DNA of 64,000 nt from an uncultured Prolixibacteraceae bacterium (GTDB lineage: Bacteria; Bacteroidota; Bacteroidia; Bacteroidales; Prolixibacteraceae): assembly GCA_937915865.1 (NCBI GenBank), contig CALGIG010000010.1, positions 1-64,000 on the forward strand, in the 5' to 3' direction. This document shows, piece by piece, positions 61,096 to 64,000 of this stretch. The notes beneath the pieces are model-generated. The model made no database searches and had not been told where the DNA came from. It was given only the letters and a program-made list of their open reading frames with translations. Every line of letters begins with the position of its first letter. The stretch's first letter is position 1. Made by a program: the position numbers and the translations under genes.

Positions 61096-63969
61096 ATGAA
61101 ATTATTCCGAATTTTAATAACATCGCTTATACTGCTAATTTCAGGTTGTTCGTTGAAATCAGTAGTTGACAAAGGTCTGGTGCAATTTGTTAATCCTTTT
61201 GTTGGAACAATTGGTCAGGGAAGAACTTTTCTGGGGCCGGTTCTGCCTTATGGAATGATTCAGCCCGGACCGTATATGCTCTATTCCAAAGATCAGCAAT
61301 CGGGAACTATTTTGGGGTTCAGTCAGACTCATTTGAGTGGAATGGCTGGTGGTGGAGTTGTTGCTCCCGGCGATGTGCTTTTCATGCCAACAACTACGAA
61401 TAGTTCGTTTCTGAATGGCTTTCCGGCTAAATTTAAACACAGCAACGAAATAGCTTCTCCCGGATATTATAAGGTACAATTGGATAGTATAAATATAGGT
61501 GTTGAAATTACGGCTACTTTACGTACTGCTTTGTACCGTTTTTCTTTTCCTGATACTCAGGCGCCTGGCATTTTCCTTAAACTCGAAAATGGTTTTCTAA
61601 AAGTGAACGGCAACGAAGTTACAGGCTGTAATAACAACCGGGTGTATTTTGTAGCACAGTTTTCAAAGCCGCTTCAACGTTACGAAGTGGCTGTAGGAGA
61701 TCAGATATTAAACAACTCGGACACGGTAAAAGCCGAAAATATCAAAGCAATTTTTCATTTCGATACTAAGGATAAATTGCCGTTTTTGATGAAAGTTGGT
61801 ATTTCGATGGTCAGTATCGACGGGGCACGTAATAATTTGAAAACAGAGCAACCCGATTGGAATTTTGAAGCGGTAAAAGTTAATGCCGAAACGGCCTGGA
61901 ATAAGGAATTGAATAAAATCCAGATTGAAGGAGGCACTGAAACCGAGCGCATATTGTTTTATACCGCGCTTTACCATTCCATGATTCATCCGAATATTTA
62001 TATGGATGCCGATCATAAATACCGAAGCACCAACCATAAAGTTTACATGGCCGAACGTTTCGAAAATTACACCAATTTATCGCTTTGGGATACTTTTCGG
62101 GCTTTGCACCCACTTTATACCATTATCAATCAACGCAGAACAAACGATTTTATAAATACGTTTCTGGAAAGGTACGACCATACTGGCCGTATGTTTATCA
62201 TGGAATTTGATGGGGAACAGGGGGTCAAACCACCTATGATCGGAACACATTCTCTTTCAGTGCTTGCCGATGCGTATATAAAAGGTATTCGTGGCTACGA
62301 TATACCAAAAGCTTATCGAGCTATGAAAAAGCTGGCCGACGATTTCATTCGTCCTGATAAGGAACTGTACCTTAAATATGGTTATATTCCTGCAGATATA
62401 AAGGGCCAGTCGGTTTCCCAAACACTCGAATTTAGTTACGACGACTGGTGTGTAACCCGTTTAGCCAAAGATTTTAGCAAGGATGATTATTTGAAGTATA
62501 GTATCCGGGGCGATTTTTATAAAAATGTGTTTTCGAAGGAAGTGAATTTTATGCGCGGGCGAAAAAGTAATTTCCAATTTGTGGAAAATTTCAATGCAGG
62601 GGAAACCATTAACCACTATACTGAAGCTAATGCCTGGCAATATTCAACTTTTGTTCCTCAGGATATAGAAGGTTTAATTGGGTTGATGGGTGGTGATAAG
62701 AAGATGGAGGAATGGCTTGATGCCTGTTTCACAACTAAAGCAGATTTATCAAAAATCAATCTGAGCGACGTTACCGGCCTGATTGGTCAGTATGCACATG
62801 GGAATGAACCAAGTCACCATATTGCTTACCTGTACAATTATGTAGGCTCCGCCTGGAAAACCCAGCAAATGGTACGTCAGATTCTGTCAACATTATATAG
62901 AAATACGCCAGACGGTATTGATGGAAACGAAGATTGCGGACAAATGTCGGCCTGGTATGTAATGAGCGCGATGGGTATTTATGCTGTTACGCCCGGGATG
63001 GATTATTACGTGATTGGTTCGCCTGTTTTCAATAAGGTAACCATTAACCTCGAAAACGGTAAAAAATTCGAGATTATCGCCCAAAACAATAGTGGGCGGA
63101 ATATCTATATCCAATCAGCCAGATTAGACGGACAAGCTTACCCTAAAACTTATATAAAACACGCTGATATTATGAATGGCGGAAAGCTGGAATTTAAAAT
63201 GGACAGTTCGCCTAACAAAGAATGGGGTGCGCTTAAAGAAAACAGGCCTTATTCTCCTGAAAAGGATGCAATCTATACAAAAGCACCCGAACCTAAGTTT
63301 ACCGACATTCTATTTATCGATAAACGTGAGATTTCCATTTCAGAACCTGGATCAGGTATAAAAACTTATTACACGGTTGATGGTTCTGAGCCTGATGAAA
63401 AATCGGCACTGTACAGCAAACCTTTCGAGATAAATAAACCCTGTGTATTACGAATCCGAAATTTTGCTGAAGGTAAAGCGCCCAGTCATATTATAAGTGT
63501 TCAATTCAGAAAAATAGATATGCTCGAAGCTATTTCTGCCTTAACCCTGAAACCAGGAATGAGCTATTTGTACCGCGAGGGCAAGGGCGTGAAAACTGCA
63601 CGCGACCAGCAGGATGCTCCGGTACTTGAAACAGGAGTACTGAAAACATTCAATGTTGATGCCATTAAAGATCAGCGGGCATTTGGCTACAATTTTAGCG
63701 GGTATATTCAGGTTCCTGAAACCGGGGTTTACACCTTTTGGCTTGAAGCCAACGATGGCGCCATTTTGTATATAAATGATAAACTGATTATTGACAACGA
63801 TGGTGGCCATCGAGCGCAAGTGCTCGATAGTAAAATTGGACTGAAAAAAGGATATCACCCTATCAAGGTGGATTACTGTCAGAATGGCCTTGCCAAAAGT
63901 CTTGTTTTACAATGGGAAGGGCCCCGAGTGAAGAAACAGGAAGTTCCGGCAGATGTGCTGTTTCATTAA
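61096..63969 (+). CDS. Second GH92 alpha-mannosidase lipoprotein with chitobiase-C-like and PA14 domains
   Basis: This 957-aa paralog lies 39 bp after the first GH92 gene and has the same architecture: lipobox LISGC, then QFVNPFVGTIGQGRTFLGPVLPYGM, GFSQTHLSGMAGGGVV, YTNLSLWDTFRALHPLY, TEANAWQYSTFVPQDIEG, GNEPSHHIAYLYN (about 568), GNEDCGQMSAWYVMSAMG (about 611), a chitobiase-C-like domain (YYTVDGSEPDEKS) and a PA14 domain (YTFWLEANDGAILYINDKL). The motif GNDDAG of the first copy is GNEDCG here, and the substrate-side segment GGTEGFAMIGYH is GEQGVKPPMIGTH, so the two probably differ in linkage or aglycone preference. It is the last complete gene in the window. Confidence 0.93.
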   Translation: MKLFRILITSLILLISGCSLKSVVDKGLVQFVNPFVGTIGQGRTFLGPVLPYGMIQPGPYMLYSKDQQSGTILGFSQTHLSGMAGGGVVAPGDVLFMPTTTNSSFLNGFPAKFKHSNEIASPGYYKVQLDSINIGVEITATLRTALYRFSFPDTQAPGIFLKLENGFLKVNGNEVTGCNNNRVYFVAQFSKPLQRYEVAVGDQILNNSDTVKAENIKAIFHFDTKDKLPFLMKVGISMVSIDGARNNLKTEQPDWNFEAVKVNAETAWNKELNKIQIEGGTETERILFYTALYHSMIHPNIYMDADHKYRSTNHKVYMAERFENYTNLSLWDTFRALHPLYTIINQRRTNDFINTFLERYDHTGRMFIMEFDGEQGVKPPMIGTHSLSVLADAYIKGIRGYDIPKAYRAMKKLADDFIRPDKELYLKYGYIPADIKGQSVSQTLEFSYDDWCVTRLAKDFSKDDYLKYSIRGDFYKNVFSKEVNFMRGRKSNFQFVENFNAGETINHYTEANAWQYSTFVPQDIEGLIGLMGGDKKMEEWLDACFTTKADLSKINLSDVTGLIGQYAHGNEPSHHIAYLYNYVGSAWKTQQMVRQILSTLYRNTPDGIDGNEDCGQMSAWYVMSAMGIYAVTPGMDYYVIGSPVFNKVTINLENGKKFEIIAQNNSGRNIYIQSARLDGQAYPKTYIKHADIMNGGKLEFKMDSSPNKEWGALKENRPYSPEKDAIYTKAPEPKFTDILFIDKREISISEPGSGIKTYYTVDGSEPDEKSALYSKPFEINKPCVLRIRNFAEGKAPSHIISVQFRKIDMLEAISALTLKPGMSYLYREGKGVKTARDQQDAPVLETGVLKTFNVDAIKDQRAFGYNFSGYIQVPETGVYTFWLEANDGAILYINDKLIIDNDGGHRAQVLDSKIGLKKGYHPIKVDYCQNGLAKSLVLQWEGPRVKKQEVPADVLFH

Positions 63970-64000
63970 AAAGTGTTGTGGGATGCTAGATACGGGTTTG

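Noticed and set aside
1..64000. tRNA or rRNA genes, transposases, integrases
   Set aside because: None was seen by eye on either strand; a dedicated tRNA scan was not possible here.

Overview
The window looks like a chromosomal segment of a Bacteroidota bacterium, class Bacteroidia. The signs are two SusC/SusD pairs, a type IX secretion (T9SS) C-terminal sorting domain, an ECF sigma/FecR pair wired to a TonB-dependent receptor, lipoprotein signals ending in SSC, AT-rich leaders without clear Shine-Dalgarno sites, and many polysaccharide-degrading enzymes. I infer a Marinilabiliales/Prolixibacteraceae-like free-living or sediment glycan degrader from overall gene style; no rRNA or marker gene is present to prove it. 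I saw no tRNA, rRNA, CRISPR array, transposase or prophage gene.

Layout. 1-2530: GC-rich intergenic repeats (a 307-bp unit, almost identical copies) around two small accessory genes (ORF6N-domain and GxxExxY proteins). 2695-6337: a TlpA-like thioredoxin protein and a T9SS cargo protein. 6480-13673: a six-gene surface-fibre-like locus: three DUF4402 proteins, a PapD-like chaperone, a fourth DUF4402 protein, and a 1256-aa usher-like outer-membrane protein that also carries two OmpA-like domains and a SPOR domain. 14141-15223: a structured leader element, a small membrane protein and a stand-alone receiver domain. 15301-18123: acetyltransferase, YqhD-type alcohol dehydrogenase and a divergent AraC regulator. 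18278-25014 (minus strand): PHP phosphoesterase, unknown secreted protein, SusC and SusD. 25436-28902: TonB siderophore-type receptor with a PepSY membrane protein; 28892-29539 (minus): a GOLPH3/GPP34-like protein.

29895-42180 is a same-strand catabolic-looking cluster: GH2 with an exo-glucosaminidase-type Ser-Asp acid/base motif, ROK sugar kinase, FucP-type sugar permease, DegT/AHBA-synthase-like aminotransferase, Gfo/Idh/MocA dehydrogenase, an unrecognised polytopic membrane protein, GH3 lipoprotein and a metallo-beta-lactamase-fold protein. The kinase/aminotransferase/dehydrogenase trio parallels the RifN/RifK/RifL enzymes of kanosamine metabolism, which suggests processing of an aminated (possibly 3-amino-3-deoxy) sugar. 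A second copy of the structured leader (42331-42488) precedes a CPBP protease gene at 42489.

43820-63969 is a polysaccharide utilization locus: ECF sigma factor, FecR anti-sigma, STN-containing SusC, SusD, GH3 with a PA14 insert, a parallel beta-helix protein, a membrane-anchored PHP protein and two GH92 alpha-mannosidases, each with chitobiase-C-like and PA14 tails. The expected target is a mannose-rich glycan or glycoprotein.

The best candidates for something new are the DUF4402/chaperone/usher-OmpA-SPOR locus, the pair of three-way-junction leader elements, and the amino-sugar cassette.
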